Below, one piece after another: positions 1 through 9,835 of a DNA stretch of 32,102 bases. Position 1 is the first letter of the stretch. Every line of letters starts with the position of its first letter. Origin of the DNA: Bacillota bacterium (GTDB lineage: Bacteria; Bacillota; Clostridia; Christensenellales; Pumilibacteraceae); contig DXHT01000043.1 of assembly GCA_019113265.1 (NCBI GenBank), positions 1 to 32,102 on the forward strand. Direction: 5' to 3'. The position numbers and the translations under genes were made by a program. A model generated the notes under the pieces. That model made no database searches. It was not told the origin of the DNA and was given only the letters and a program-made list of their open reading frames with translations.

Positions 1-2
1 AC

Positions 3-755
3 GGAACGGGCGGACAGGTGTACGAAAGGCTGGAATACGACGCGCCCACCGACGAAGAGATAAAATCGGCGGCGGAGTCCGATCTTTCGAGCTGGAAGCA
101 CGACAGCCTGACGAGCATAGAAGACGACGCCGCTCGCCGCATGCAGGACGCGGAAACTGCGCGTAAGGACAACGAGCGCGCTCTTTACGAAGCTGAATCG
201 GAAATAGGCGCGGAGTACGACGACGCGGTGCGCTCGTTCGGTAGCGACATGATAAAGCGCGGTCTCGCCCGTTCGAGCGTGGCTGCCGCGGGATCGGCGG
301 AGCTGGAAGAGAGCAGAGCGGCGGCGATAAGCGACGCGCGCGGCGCGGCGGCGGAGGAAGAAGCCCGCATAGACGAAGAGATAAAGGCTCTCGAAGCGGA
401 CAGGGAACGCGCGTTGCAGTCGTTCGACATCGAGTACGCCGTAAAGCTCACCGAGAAGATAGCCGAAAGAACGGAAGAACGCGAAAAGCGTCAGCAGGAG
501 GTCACGGAGTACAACAACAAACTGACCGAGCTGGAGCGCAAGGAACTTGCCGATTCCGGAAGCGGAGGCTCTTCCGTAAAAGTGCCCGATTCGCGCGTTT
601 CGGCATACAACCTCGAAAAGTACGAAACGGTGCGAAAGTACCTTTCGGGATTGGACGCGGACGAGGCGCGCGTCAGAGTGCGTAACGACCCCGTCGTCAG
701 AGACGCGCTCACCGACTACTATTACTATAAACTTTACGCCGAGTTCGGCAAGTGA
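3..755 (+). CDS. Coiled-coil, Glu/Ala-rich protein of phage tail/late-module type; open at 5' window edge
   Basis: ORF open through the window edge (GTGGQVYERLEYD...); long heptad-like E/A/R-rich region; directly precedes a holin-like ORF. Confidence 0.55.
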   Translation, partial: GTGGQVYERLEYDAPTDEEIKSAAESDLSSWKHDSLTSIEDDAARRMQDAETARKDNERALYEAESEIGAEYDDAVRSFGSDMIKRGLARSSVAAAGSAELEESRAAAISDARGAAAEEEARIDEEIKALEADRERALQSFDIEYAVKLTEKIAERTEEREKRQQEVTEYNNKLTELERKELADSGSGGSSVKVPDSRVSAYNLEKYETVRKYLSGLDADEARVRVRNDPVVRDALTDYYYYKLYAEFGK

Positions 756-762
756 GGTGGAC

Positions 763-1227
763 ATGAAAATAACCAAAAGGGCGATAATGGCGATGGCGTC
801 TTTCGTTCTGCTGCTCTTGCAGGCGTTCGGGCTTAAAATAGACGTTCCCGTGGTGAACGAGGTCATAAGCGCGCTTGCGGGAGTGCTGGTCATTCTGGGC
901 ATAATCTCGGACGGCAGCACCTCATCCGGAAAGGACACCGGCGGAAGCGGCGAGGACGAGACTTCTACCGGAATGACGGGCGGAAGAGGCGAGGACGAGA
1001 CTCCTACCGGAATGACGGGCGGAAGCGGCGCGGACGAGACCGCAAACGAAAATACCGACGACGGCGCCGACGAAACCTCGGCCGAACCTGCGGGCGGAAG
1101 CGGGAAAAGCCCCGAAGAACTGCCGCCGCTTTCGGACGCGGAAGGTGACGAAACGGATAAAAACGGCGCAATAAGCGGCGAAGAAGGCGAAAAGAGCGCG
1201 GAAAAAACGGACAACGGATTAAATTAA
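763..1227 (+). CDS. phi-LC3-family-like holin with long acidic repeat-bearing C-terminal tail
   Basis: N-terminal TM (AIMAMASFVLLLLQAFGL) then VNEVISALAGVLVILGIISDGST, resembling phi-LC3 holins (…LLNxxLxxLVxLGIxxDPTT); SD-like gaggtgg before ATG 763 (track start is GTG 757). Confidence 0.55.
   Translation: MKITKRAIMAMASFVLLLLQAFGLKIDVPVVNEVISALAGVLVILGIISDGSTSSGKDTGGSGEDETSTGMTGGRGEDETPTGMTGGSGADETANENTDDGADETSAEPAGGSGKSPEELPPLSDAEGDETDKNGAISGEEGEKSAEKTDNGLN
940..1041 (+). repeat. 39-bp in-frame tandem repeat (13 aa: GGSGEDETSTGMT) in the holin tail
   Basis: ggcggaag units start at 940, 979 and 1018 (period 39). Confidence 0.85.
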
Positions 1228-1228
1228 G

Positions 1229-1258
1229 TTGACAACGGGGAGCGAATGCGCGTATAAT
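1229..1258 (+). promoter_or_regulatory. Sigma-A promoter of ilvC
   Basis: TTGACA (1229-1234), N18, TATAAT (1253-1258). Confidence 0.85.
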
Positions 1259-1261
1259 TGA

Positions 1262-2329
<1,068 letters not shown>

Positions 2330-2355
2330 TAAAAAGTTGCGGATAAGTCCGTTTG

Positions 2356-2391
2356 CCCGCCGCGTCGCTTGCAGCGACGCGGCGGGTTTTT
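2356..2391 (+). terminator. Rho-independent terminator after ilvC
   Basis: CCCGCCGCGTCGCT-TGC-AGCGACGCGGCGGG followed by T5. Confidence 0.9.
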
Positions 2392-2464
2392 GTCGCAAAA
2401 GCGAGCAGAAACGACGAAAAGCCTCTTTTTACGGTGCGAAAAACCGCGTGAGGCGGTAAAACGC

Positions 2465-2493
2465 TTGAAAAAACCGCGCGGTTATATTATACT
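2465..2493 (+). promoter_or_regulatory. Sigma-A promoter upstream of the 2539 ORF
   Basis: TTGAAA N17 TATACT. Confidence 0.65.
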
Positions 2494-2538
2494 GTTCATA
2501 ACGATAACAGTGCCGTTAAAGCGGCGACGGGAGAGGTT

Positions 2539-3312
2539 ATGACGGATTTCGACGATTACGTCGACGGGAGCGACGAGGCGGTATACGAGTTCTGCGACGC
2601 GTGCCGCGCTCTTCCCGACGTAAAATTCATAATTGCGGAGCGCAAGATAAGCGAGTTGCTCATCATGATAGCGACGTCTGACAAGTTGCAGGCGATAGTC
2701 GCAAGCGCATGCTCGGGGTTCGATTTCGCGGACGCATTCGCAAAGTCACGCGTCAAAGCGGGAAAGAGATATTCTCTCATTCCGCCGTCGCGCCCGCGTG
2801 AGATGATAGCGTTCGCGGTCAATCTGCTTTACGAGTTCGACACGCGCGCCGTCTCGTTGCAGGACTTTCTCGGCGAATATTACTATTCGGGCAACGGGAT
2901 CAGTTTCGCGTTCGCCACGTTCGCGCGGCACATAGTCGTACCGCTTGCCGATTGCGTGGCGGGCGAGCTAAGGGCGTTCAGCGCGAGCGCGCGAGAGGAG
3001 TTGCCCGCCGCGGAAGAGACGGTCACCGAGACCGAACCCGTTATTCCCGACGAGGCCGTCGGCGACATAGTGGAGCGAATAGCGGACATGTGCGACATAG
3101 CGGAAAAGACGGGCGCTGGCAGCCGCGAGCTGGACGAGCTTTACGCCGTGTGCGGCGGGCTGGAAGAGTGCGTCAACAAGCGCGACACCCGCATGATGCG
3201 TACGCTTCTCGTCGGACTGCGGGGCGTGGTGAGCGCGTCTCCGCTCCTGCGCGGTGCTCTCGCCGAAAAAACGGATGAGCTGGATGAAACTTTCGGACAT
3301 TTCGGAGTGTGA
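2539..3312 (+). CDS. Hypothetical helical protein, 257 aa
   Basis: Own promoter, SD gggagagg; stop overlaps start of the following kinase gene. Confidence 0.75.
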   Translation: MTDFDDYVDGSDEAVYEFCDACRALPDVKFIIAERKISELLIMIATSDKLQAIVASACSGFDFADAFAKSRVKAGKRYSLIPPSRPREMIAFAVNLLYEFDTRAVSLQDFLGEYYYSGNGISFAFATFARHIVVPLADCVAGELRAFSASAREELPAAEETVTETEPVIPDEAVGDIVERIADMCDIAEKTGAGSRELDELYAVCGGLEECVNKRDTRMMRTLLVGLRGVVSASPLLRGALAEKTDELDETFGHFGV

Positions 3313-4136
3313 AGGGGATGATAGAACTCGTAGGAAAAATAGGCTCGATGGCGCTCGTGGACGCAAAGCACGGCGACATAGACTATAACAAATTCGCAAT
3401 GATAGGTCACTGGCTGTCGCCCGGAACCGTGTGGGTGACGAGCGGCGCGGTGGAGATAGGCAGACTGGACTATATGCGCCGCAGCGGCGGTCAGCTCACG
3501 GGCAGCGACGAGGACGTAAAGGCGGACTACTCCGCGCAGGGTCAGGCGATACTCATGGAGACGTACAGGAGATTCGTCGATCCGCGTTACTCCGTCCGTC
3601 AGGTGCTCGTCGAGCACGCGCATTTCAACAACGACGTTTCGCGCGCGCACATACTCTCCCTGCTCGTTAGGGCGAGCGAGCAGAACGCAGTGCCCATAGT
3701 AAACTATAACGACGCGGTCGCCGTCGAGGAGCTGCGCAAGACGGAGCTTTCCAACCTCGCGCGCGAGGGGAAAGTGCCCGTCGAGCTGGTGGACAACGAC
3801 GAGACCGCCGCGCAGATAGCTTGTCTTACGGGCGCGAAACGACTGCTCATACTATCCACTCTGGACGGCGTGTATGCGGATATAAAGGATCCCGGATCGC
3901 TCATCCGCGAGATACGCGGCACGAAAGAGGAAGTGCTCGGAAAGATAGACGAGTACAAGAGCCGCTGTGTGGGCGCGAGCCGCAAGGGCGCGGGCGGAGC
4001 CGCCGCAAAACTGGAATACATAAAACCCTGCGTACGCGCGGGCATAGACGTCATTATCGGGTCTGCTTCCCACGACGTGCGCAACGTCCTTTCGGGCGCG
4101 GTGCCGAGAACGCACATCTCCGTCACGAACGGATGA
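3309..4136 (+). CDS. Amino-acid kinase family protein (glutamate-5-kinase-like, no PUA domain)
   Basis: TSGAVEIGR, AQGQAILMETY, NYNDAVAVEEL, NDETAAQIACLTGAKRLLILSTLDGVY, GGAAAKLEYIKPCVRAG: ProB/AAK-like blocks; start GTG 3309 or ATG 3318. Confidence 0.8.
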   Translation: MKGMIELVGKIGSMALVDAKHGDIDYNKFAMIGHWLSPGTVWVTSGAVEIGRLDYMRRSGGQLTGSDEDVKADYSAQGQAILMETYRRFVDPRYSVRQVLVEHAHFNNDVSRAHILSLLVRASEQNAVPIVNYNDAVAVEELRKTELSNLAREGKVPVELVDNDETAAQIACLTGAKRLLILSTLDGVYADIKDPGSLIREIRGTKEEVLGKIDEYKSRCVGASRKGAGGAAAKLEYIKPCVRAGIDVIIGSASHDVRNVLSGAVPRTHISVTNG

Positions 4137-4193
4137 CGCCCGCCCGTCTGCGGTAACTTTGTACGGCAGTCGGTTGAAACGAGAGTAACGGAT

Positions 4194-4245
4194 AAGCCGC
4201 CTTCCCATGGCACTATCGCCGAAGGAAAGGGCGGCTTTTTATTTT
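4194..4245 (+). terminator. Rho-independent terminator
   Basis: AAGCCGCC…GGCGGCTT stem followed by a T-rich run. Confidence 0.8.
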
Positions 4246-4289
4246 TTGCGCGCTCGGCTCGATTTTGCGTTTTTAACGTCCGCGCCGCA

Positions 4290-4425
4290 TTTAGTAACGC
4301 CCCTACATGCGCTTCGTTGTTTCCGAAAGCGCGTTTAGTAACGCCCCTACATGCGTTTCGTTGTTTCCGAAAACGCGTTTCATAACGCCCGAAAGCGCGT
4401 TTTATAACGCCCGAAAGCGCGTTTT
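4290..4425. repeat. Nested tandem repeat: 44-bp units then 22-bp units
   Basis: tttagtaacgcccctacatgcg… starts at 4290 and 4334; shortened units tttcataacgcccgaaagcgcg and ttttataacgcccgaaagcgcg start at 4378 and 4400. Confidence 0.9.
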
Positions 4426-4516
4426 TATCAGTTTACGCTGTAAAAAGGGCATTTTGCGTCATTGCTATGGACAAACGGGCGCGTGTATGGTAACATAACG
4501 GGGAAAGGAGATGGCG

Positions 4517-5491
4517 ATGGCTAAATTAAAACGCATACTTGCTATACTGCTTATAATCATAGCGTTTCCCGTGGCGCTGTTTTTTGCCGCGTGTTCCAAA
4601 GGAAGCGAGCCGCCTCCCGACGGCGGCAACGTACTTCCCGACGAACAGAAGGGAGACGAAGAACCCGAACTTCTCGAAGGTTACGACATAAGCGGCGTAA
4701 GGCTGAGCGCGGAGGCGGGCAAGGCGGACATAGATTACGGCAACGTATCTTTCAAAGCCATGCAGTACACCGACGGCGACTTTTCCATGAAGTACCGCGT
4801 ACACGTCCCCGAAGTGACGGAGAACGCGCCCGTGGTCATGTTCTTCCACGGAGCGGGCGAGCGCGGCAGTGACAACAGCGCGCAGATAACGACGTACAAC
4901 GGGATAAAGACCGCGATAGAAAACAGCGATCGGCTCGAAGACGCGTTCATAATCGCGCCTCAGTGCCCCGGAACGGCGGGCAATTCCTCGCCCTCCGTCG
5001 GAATGAAGTGGGTGAACGTGGGTTCGTGGAGCGATTGCCAGTACTCGACGACGGAGATAGCGGAGTCCGAGCCTCTCGAAGCGGCTCTGAAACTGCTCAA
5101 AACGTACGACGGACTTTACGACATAGACAACGACTGCATATACGCGACCGGGCTTTCCATGGGCGGCTATGCGACGTGGGACATCGCGGTGCGCCATCCC
5201 GAACTGCTTGCGGCGGCGGCTCCCATATGCGGCGGTTGCGACACGAGCAAGTGGGAGGAACTCACCGATACCGCGATATACGCGTTCCACGGACTCAGCG
5301 ACACCATCGTTCCGCCGACGGGTACGCAGGCAATGGACTCGCATCTCTACTCTTACGGCAACATGGAATTCGTCGGATACGAGGGAGCGGGTCACGACAT
5401 ATGGAACGACGCGCTTTCGTCCGAAGGGCTGGACGGCAGGGATCTGTTCGACGACTGCCTGTTTGCGCACTCGCGCGATGAAAAAAATTGA
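4517..5491 (+). CDS. Lipoprotein alpha/beta hydrolase (esterase / PHB-depolymerase-like)
   Basis: Lipobox FFAAC; HGAGERG oxyanion region, GLSMGGYATW nucleophile elbow, AFHGLSDTIVPP, GAGHDIW; SD aaaggag favours ATG 4517 over 4511. Confidence 0.85.
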   Translation: MAKLKRILAILLIIIAFPVALFFAACSKGSEPPPDGGNVLPDEQKGDEEPELLEGYDISGVRLSAEAGKADIDYGNVSFKAMQYTDGDFSMKYRVHVPEVTENAPVVMFFHGAGERGSDNSAQITTYNGIKTAIENSDRLEDAFIIAPQCPGTAGNSSPSVGMKWVNVGSWSDCQYSTTEIAESEPLEAALKLLKTYDGLYDIDNDCIYATGLSMGGYATWDIAVRHPELLAAAAPICGGCDTSKWEELTDTAIYAFHGLSDTIVPPTGTQAMDSHLYSYGNMEFVGYEGAGHDIWNDALSSEGLDGRDLFDDCLFAHSRDEKN

Positions 5492-5510
5492 ATATCCGGA
5501 TACGGACGTT

Positions 5511-5547
5511 TCCGCTCCGCGCATGTTATCCGCGCGGGGCGTTTTTT
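5511..5547 (+). terminator. Terminator after hydrolase gene
   Basis: CGCTCCGCGC…GCGCGGGGCG followed by T6. Confidence 0.75.
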
Positions 5548-5781
5548 ATCGGGGCGCAGACCGGGCTTCCGAGAAATGCGCGGGTATTCGTTTTTTACGT
5601 ACCGCATAGGATGACGAGATGCGTGCGGAGACGCTGCCGCGCGCTGTCCGATAGCGGTCCGCCGGTCGAAAAAAGACGTAAAGGTCCTGCTTCATGGAGG
5701 AAATTTATTTCGTTTTGTTTGCCGCAGAATAAAAAATCGCGTCAATGTCGCGCTAAATATGAGAAAATATGTGCAAAAAGA

Positions 5782-5810
5782 TTGTAATTGCATGAAAAGT
5801 ATGTTAAAAT
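5782..5810 (+). promoter_or_regulatory. Promoter of ABC transporter operon
   Basis: TTGTAA N17 TAAAAT; a second TATAAT preceded by G6 lies at 5828-5839. Confidence 0.55.
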
Positions 5811-5910
5811 AGCGTTATCGTAAACGTGGGGGGTATAATCTCCGTACACGATTGCGGACGGCGCGGGAGACAGGTGCCCCGCGCGCGATCTTTACCTAAG
5901 GAGATGAAAA

Positions 5911-6735
5911 ATGAAGAAATTTTTAGCTGTTCTTCTTTCGGCTTGCGTGCTTGCCGGCTCGGCAATAGCGTTCTCCGCCTGCGGCGACGGCAGAGAAACG
6001 CTCACGGTATACACGAACGCGGCGTTCGCTCCGTGGGAATATCTCAACGAGTACGGCGAGGTAGCCGGCGTTGACGTCGATATTGCGTATGAACTCGGAG
6101 ATATCCTCGGATACAAAGTGGAAGTGCGCGACGTGTCTTTCGGTTCGATATTCACCAACGTGCAGAACGACGAAATGGCTATCGGCGCGGCGGGCATAAC
6201 GATCACGGACGAAAGACTCGAGTCGGGCATATTCTCGATAGAGTACGCGACGAGCACGCAGTACGCGATAATCCCCGAGTCCATGAACACGGACGCCAAC
6301 AAGACGGACGGCAAGCTCAATATGTCCGCTCTCGAAGGCAAGAAGATAGGCACGCAGGAGTCTACCACGGGCAATATCCTGATAACCGACGCCATCAACG
6401 GTACGGAAGACGAGGAAACGGGCGAGCACGTTAAGGGCGACCTCGAAGGCTCGGGAGCGAGCGTGGTCGCATATAAGAACGGCATACTCGCGGGCGAAAA
6501 CCTCGGCGGACAGATAGACGTTCTCGTTATCGACGAGCTTCCCGCCAAGTCGATAGGCGAAGGCAAAACCGGTTACGTCGTAGTCGAGCTCAACGCGGAG
6601 CCGGAGTCTTACGGCATATACATGAACAAGAACGCCACCACGCTTAAAAAGAAGATCGACGCGGCGCTTCAGGTCATGATAGACAAAGGCGTTATTGACT
6701 ATCTGATACTTAAACACAGCGGAGCGATAGTCTGA
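5911..6735 (+). CDS. Polar amino-acid ABC transporter substrate-binding lipoprotein
   Basis: Signal/lipobox (AFSAC); LTVYTNAAFAPWEYLNEYGEVAGVDVDIAYELG typical of SBP_bac_3; SD aaggaga. Confidence 0.93.
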   Translation: MKKFLAVLLSACVLAGSAIAFSACGDGRETLTVYTNAAFAPWEYLNEYGEVAGVDVDIAYELGDILGYKVEVRDVSFGSIFTNVQNDEMAIGAAGITITDERLESGIFSIEYATSTQYAIIPESMNTDANKTDGKLNMSALEGKKIGTQESTTGNILITDAINGTEDEETGEHVKGDLEGSGASVVAYKNGILAGENLGGQIDVLVIDELPAKSIGEGKTGYVVVELNAEPESYGIYMNKNATTLKKKIDAALQVMIDKGVIDYLILKHSGAIV

Positions 6736-6753
6736 TAATCTTTTAGAGCAAAG

Positions 6754-6802
6754 AACGCAGACCGCATGAGCGCGTTACAGCCTCGTAAGGTCTGCGTTTT
6801 TT
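6754..6802 (+). terminator. Intercistronic terminator between binding-protein and permease genes
   Basis: AACGCAGACC (6754-6763) / GGTCTGCGTT (6789-6798), T run to 6802. Confidence 0.8.
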
Positions 6803-6821
6803 GGAATCGGGAGGAGAAACA

Positions 6822-7538
6822 ATGGGAAATAACGGCGAAAGAAACGTGATCGAGCTGTTGTGGAGTTACCGCGGAATGTTCGGACACGCGCTTCTCGTAA
6901 CGCTTCTCATAGCGGTCGCTGCGATAGCGATCGGGCTTGTAGTAGGCGTTGTCTGCGCTTCCGTGCGCGTTGCGCCCAAGACGAATATCGTGATCCGCAT
7001 AATCGACAAGATCGTGCGGCTGTATATCACGATCATACGCGGAACGCCCACGCTGCTGCAACTGCTCATCATAGCGAACGTGGTGCTGCTGCCCATATAT
7101 AACGCGAGTACGAATATCCTCGTTCCCATGATAGCTTTCGGCGTGAACAGCGGCGCGTATATGGCGGAGATATTCCGAAGCGGGTTCAATTCTGTGGATC
7201 GCGGTCAGCTGGAAGCGGGGCGTTCGCTCGGGCTTAGCTGGCTTACGACGACGACTCGGATAATAATCCCGCAGGCGATCAAGACGATAATCCCCACCAT
7301 ATTCAACGAGATAATAATCCTCGTCAAGGAGACGTCCGTCGTCAGTTACATAGCGATATTCATGAGCGGAAAACAGGTGTACGATCTGCTCGGTTTGTCG
7401 GACAAGCTCGGACTCAGCACGGGCGAGTACCTCGCGTTCCTGATAACCGCCGCGCTTATATATCTCGTTATCGTCCTTATTCTCACGCTTGTGCAGAAGA
7501 TAATCGAAAGGAGGTTCAGCATAAGTGATCGACGTTAG
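6822..7538 (+). CDS. Amino-acid ABC transporter permease (HisM/GlnP family)
   Basis: [47 protein letters not shown] ggaggag before ATG 6822. Confidence 0.94.
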   Translation: MGNNGERNVIELLWSYRGMFGHALLVTLLIAVAAIAIGLVVGVVCASVRVAPKTNIVIRIIDKIVRLYITIIRGTPTLLQLLIIANVVLLPIYNASTNILVPMIAFGVNSGAYMAEIFRSGFNSVDRGQLEAGRSLGLSWLTTTTRIIIPQAIKTIIPTIFNEIIILVKETSVVSYIAIFMSGKQVYDLLGLSDKLGLSTGEYLAFLITAALIYLVIVLILTLVQKIIERRFSISDRR

Positions 7539-8454
7539 GAATTTATACAAGAATTTCGGCAAAGTCAAAGTGCTCAAAGCGGTGTCCGTAAAGATCGAAA
7601 AGGGCGAGAAAGTCGCTATCATCGGTCCGTCGGGCAGCGGCAAGAGCACTCTGCTGCGCTGCATGAACCTTCTCGAAGATCCGACTTACGGCGAGGTGTG
7701 GATAAACGGCAGGCTTATAACTCCCGTCGACCCGTATCTTCATCCGGATATAATCGTAAAGACGCGCACGTTCCGCCGCATATTCAGGTTGCGTTACGAC
7801 GCTGTCAGGTGCGGATACATGACGGAAAAGGAGCTGGAAAGAGAGGTCATAGCGGACATAAAGCGGCACGACTATCTGCGCCGCTTCGAGGGCGGGGAAT
7901 ACCGCAAGGCGATGCGCGCCCTTTCGCACAAGTTCGGCGAAAAGCCGGACAACGTGCGACGCGGTATAGGCATGGTTTTCCAGCATTTCAATCTTTTCAA
8001 TAACAAGACTGTATTGCAGAATCTCACGCTTGCGCCCGTGCTGCTCAAACTCAAAACGAAGCAGCAGGCGACGGAACAGGCAATGGCGTTGCTTCGCCGC
8101 ATAGGACTTGCGGATAAGGCGCACGTATATCCTTCCACGCTTTCGGGCGGGCAGAAACAGCGAATAGCCATTGTACGCGCGCTGTGCATGGACCCCGAAT
8201 ATATGCTGTTCGACGAGCCGACGAGCGCGCTCGACCCCGAAATGGTGGGCGAGGTACTGCAGCTTATGACGGAACTCGCAAAGGGCGGCATGACGATGGT
8301 CATCGTCACGCACGAAATGGGCTTTGCCCGCGAAGTGGCGACGCGCGTTCTGTTTATGGACGACGGCAGGATAGCCGAGGACGGCACGCCCGAACAGGTG
8401 TTCGGCGCTCCCAAAAACGCGCGGCTTAAAGACTTCCTTTCCAAGGTGCTTTAA
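7525..8454 (+). CDS. Amino-acid ABC transporter ATP-binding protein (GlnQ-type) with an insertion of about 65 aa
   Basis: Walker [11 protein letters not shown]-loop [33 protein letters not shown] start with SD aaaggagg; 14-nt overlap with the permease. Confidence 0.93.
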   Translation: MIDVRNLYKNFGKVKVLKAVSVKIEKGEKVAIIGPSGSGKSTLLRCMNLLEDPTYGEVWINGRLITPVDPYLHPDIIVKTRTFRRIFRLRYDAVRCGYMTEKELEREVIADIKRHDYLRRFEGGEYRKAMRALSHKFGEKPDNVRRGIGMVFQHFNLFNNKTVLQNLTLAPVLLKLKTKQQATEQAMALLRRIGLADKAHVYPSTLSGGQKQRIAIVRALCMDPEYMLFDEPTSALDPEMVGEVLQLMTELAKGGMTMVIVTHEMGFAREVATRVLFMDDGRIAEDGTPEQVFGAPKNARLKDFLSKVL

Positions 8455-8477
8455 GACGAGAAAACTATCAAAAGAAA

Positions 8478-8510
8478 AAACGGCGGAGCGCAAAGCTCCG
8501 TCGTTTGTTT
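8478..8510 (+). terminator. Terminator of ABC operon
   Basis: AAACGGCGGAGC…GCTCCGTCGTTT, T-rich tail. Confidence 0.8.
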
Positions 8511-8671
8511 TTGCCGCGCTTTTTTGCGGGCGTATTGTCTTACCGTTCTCTTGTTTGCCGCGGCGTATGACGTCGTTTTCGCCTATTCGTCGCGCGTTAA
8601 AGTCACGCATCCGTTTAAGCGTAAACGGCATAAGCGGTTCTCGCTTTTCCGCGTTACGTCAACGCTCCGTT

Positions 8672-8974
8672 TTAATCGCGTATAAAGGTCAGGCACTTTG
8701 CGCTGTCCGCCGCGCCGCCCATTACGGTGATGCCCGTCGCCGTACAGCCTCCGTCCGAATTGTAGATACAGTTCGCGTCGCACTTTACGAGAGTGTCCAC
8801 GTTGTAATTGGCGGGGACAAAGTCGTTAGCGGCTTCAAACTCCACGCGGCGACGCCTGTCGTCGGGAGAGTACGTCGTGCAGTCCGTCCGACCGCTCACG
8901 GTAATGGACTTACTGCAACAGCAGTAACCCTTGTTGTACTTGCATTCTCTCAGTCCGCATTTGAGATCTTTCAT
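8672..8974 (-). CDS. DUF1540 domain protein (two Cys modules)
   Basis: LKCGLRECKYNKGYCCCSKSITVSG…CTTY and VKCDANCIYNSDGGCTATGITVMG…AKCLTF; SD ggaggag before ATG 8974. Confidence 0.85.
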   Translation of the reverse strand: MKDLKCGLRECKYNKGYCCCSKSITVSGRTDCTTYSPDDRRRRVEFEAANDFVPANYNVDTLVKCDANCIYNSDGGCTATGITVMGGAADSAKCLTFIRD

Positions 8975-9092
8975 AAGCTCCTCCGTAATGCGCCGCTTTT
9001 TCGCAGCGTTATAGTACATGTTTATTATGTGCCGCGCGCGCGTTTAATATAACCCTCGTCGCAAAAATAGCGAACCTCTGAGCGCGTAAAAA

Positions 9093-9120
9093 AGCCGTAA
9101 CGCGGTTTTGCGTTACGGCT
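9093..9120 (-). terminator. Terminator downstream of fumarase operon
   Basis: agccgtaacgc…gcgttacggct, followed on the minus strand by T6. Confidence 0.75.
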
Positions 9121-9319
9121 CGTCGCTTTTAATGCGGCTTTATGCTTCTGACTTTATCGGCGTTTTTTCCCGCTCGGCTCGATCGGCGTTCGACGTCATG
9201 CGGGCTTTCGCTTTTACATTGCCGCGTTTGCGTCCGAATGCTTGCGCCGCATTCGTGCGGAGACGTACCGCGCCGGTCATACGCGGCCCTGCGGAGCAAA
9301 TGCCCGCGCGTCTGTCCCG

Positions 9320-9835
9320 TCAGCTGAGGATATTTCCGCCGTGACAGTCTATCGCCACTAAAAGGGGGAGCTTGTCGAACACCAGCCGACGCACCGCCTC
9401 GCATCCGAGATCGGGGTAGGCGACTTCCTCGCACTCCGTTATGCGGCTCTTTATGAGGGCGGCGGCTCCGCCGACGGCTATGAGGTATGCCGCGCCGTTA
9501 CGACGTATCGCGTCTATGACGGCGGGAGAGCGCTTGCCCTTTCCTATCATGAATTTGAGTCCCATGTCGAGCAGGCGGGGGGTGTAGTCGTCCATGCGCG
9601 CGCTGGTGGTAGGCCCGCACGAGCCTATGATCTCGCCGTCTCTGGCGGGAGTGGGACCCGCGTAATATATCGCCGCTCCGCGAATGTCGACGGGCAGGGG
9701 TTCGCCGCCGTCCGCCGCCTCGACGAAACGCTTGTGCGCCGCGTCGCGCGCGGTGTAGGCGACTCCCGAAAACAGCACTTCTTCGCCCGCGGTGAGCGTC
9801 GCGGGGTCGGTATGTTCGTCTATTATCCTTGCCAT
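9320..9835 (-). CDS. Fumarate hydratase, beta subunit (class I, C-terminal domain)
   Basis: LFSGVAYTARDAAHKR, YYAGPTPA, GSCGPTTSARMD, GKGKRS; coupled to alpha subunit (TGATG overlap). Confidence 0.93.
   Translation of the reverse strand: MARIIDEHTDPATLTAGEEVLFSGVAYTARDAAHKRFVEAADGGEPLPVDIRGAAIYYAGPTPARDGEIIGSCGPTTSARMDDYTPRLLDMGLKFMIGKGKRSPAVIDAIRRNGAAYLIAVGGAAALIKSRITECEEVAYPDLGCEAVRRLVFDKLPLLVAIDCHGGNILS

Noticed and set aside
4290-4425. CRISPR array
   Set aside because: Units are directly adjacent with no unique spacers, and no cas genes are present.
4307-4498. 63-aa ORF over the 44/22-bp repeats
   Set aside because: Product is just translated repeat sequence, no SD; treated as repeat DNA.
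9108-9344. Small plus- and minus-strand ORFs in the region between fumarase beta and its terminator
   Set aside because: No recognisable motif or convincing SD; more simply a 3' UTR of about 200 nt.
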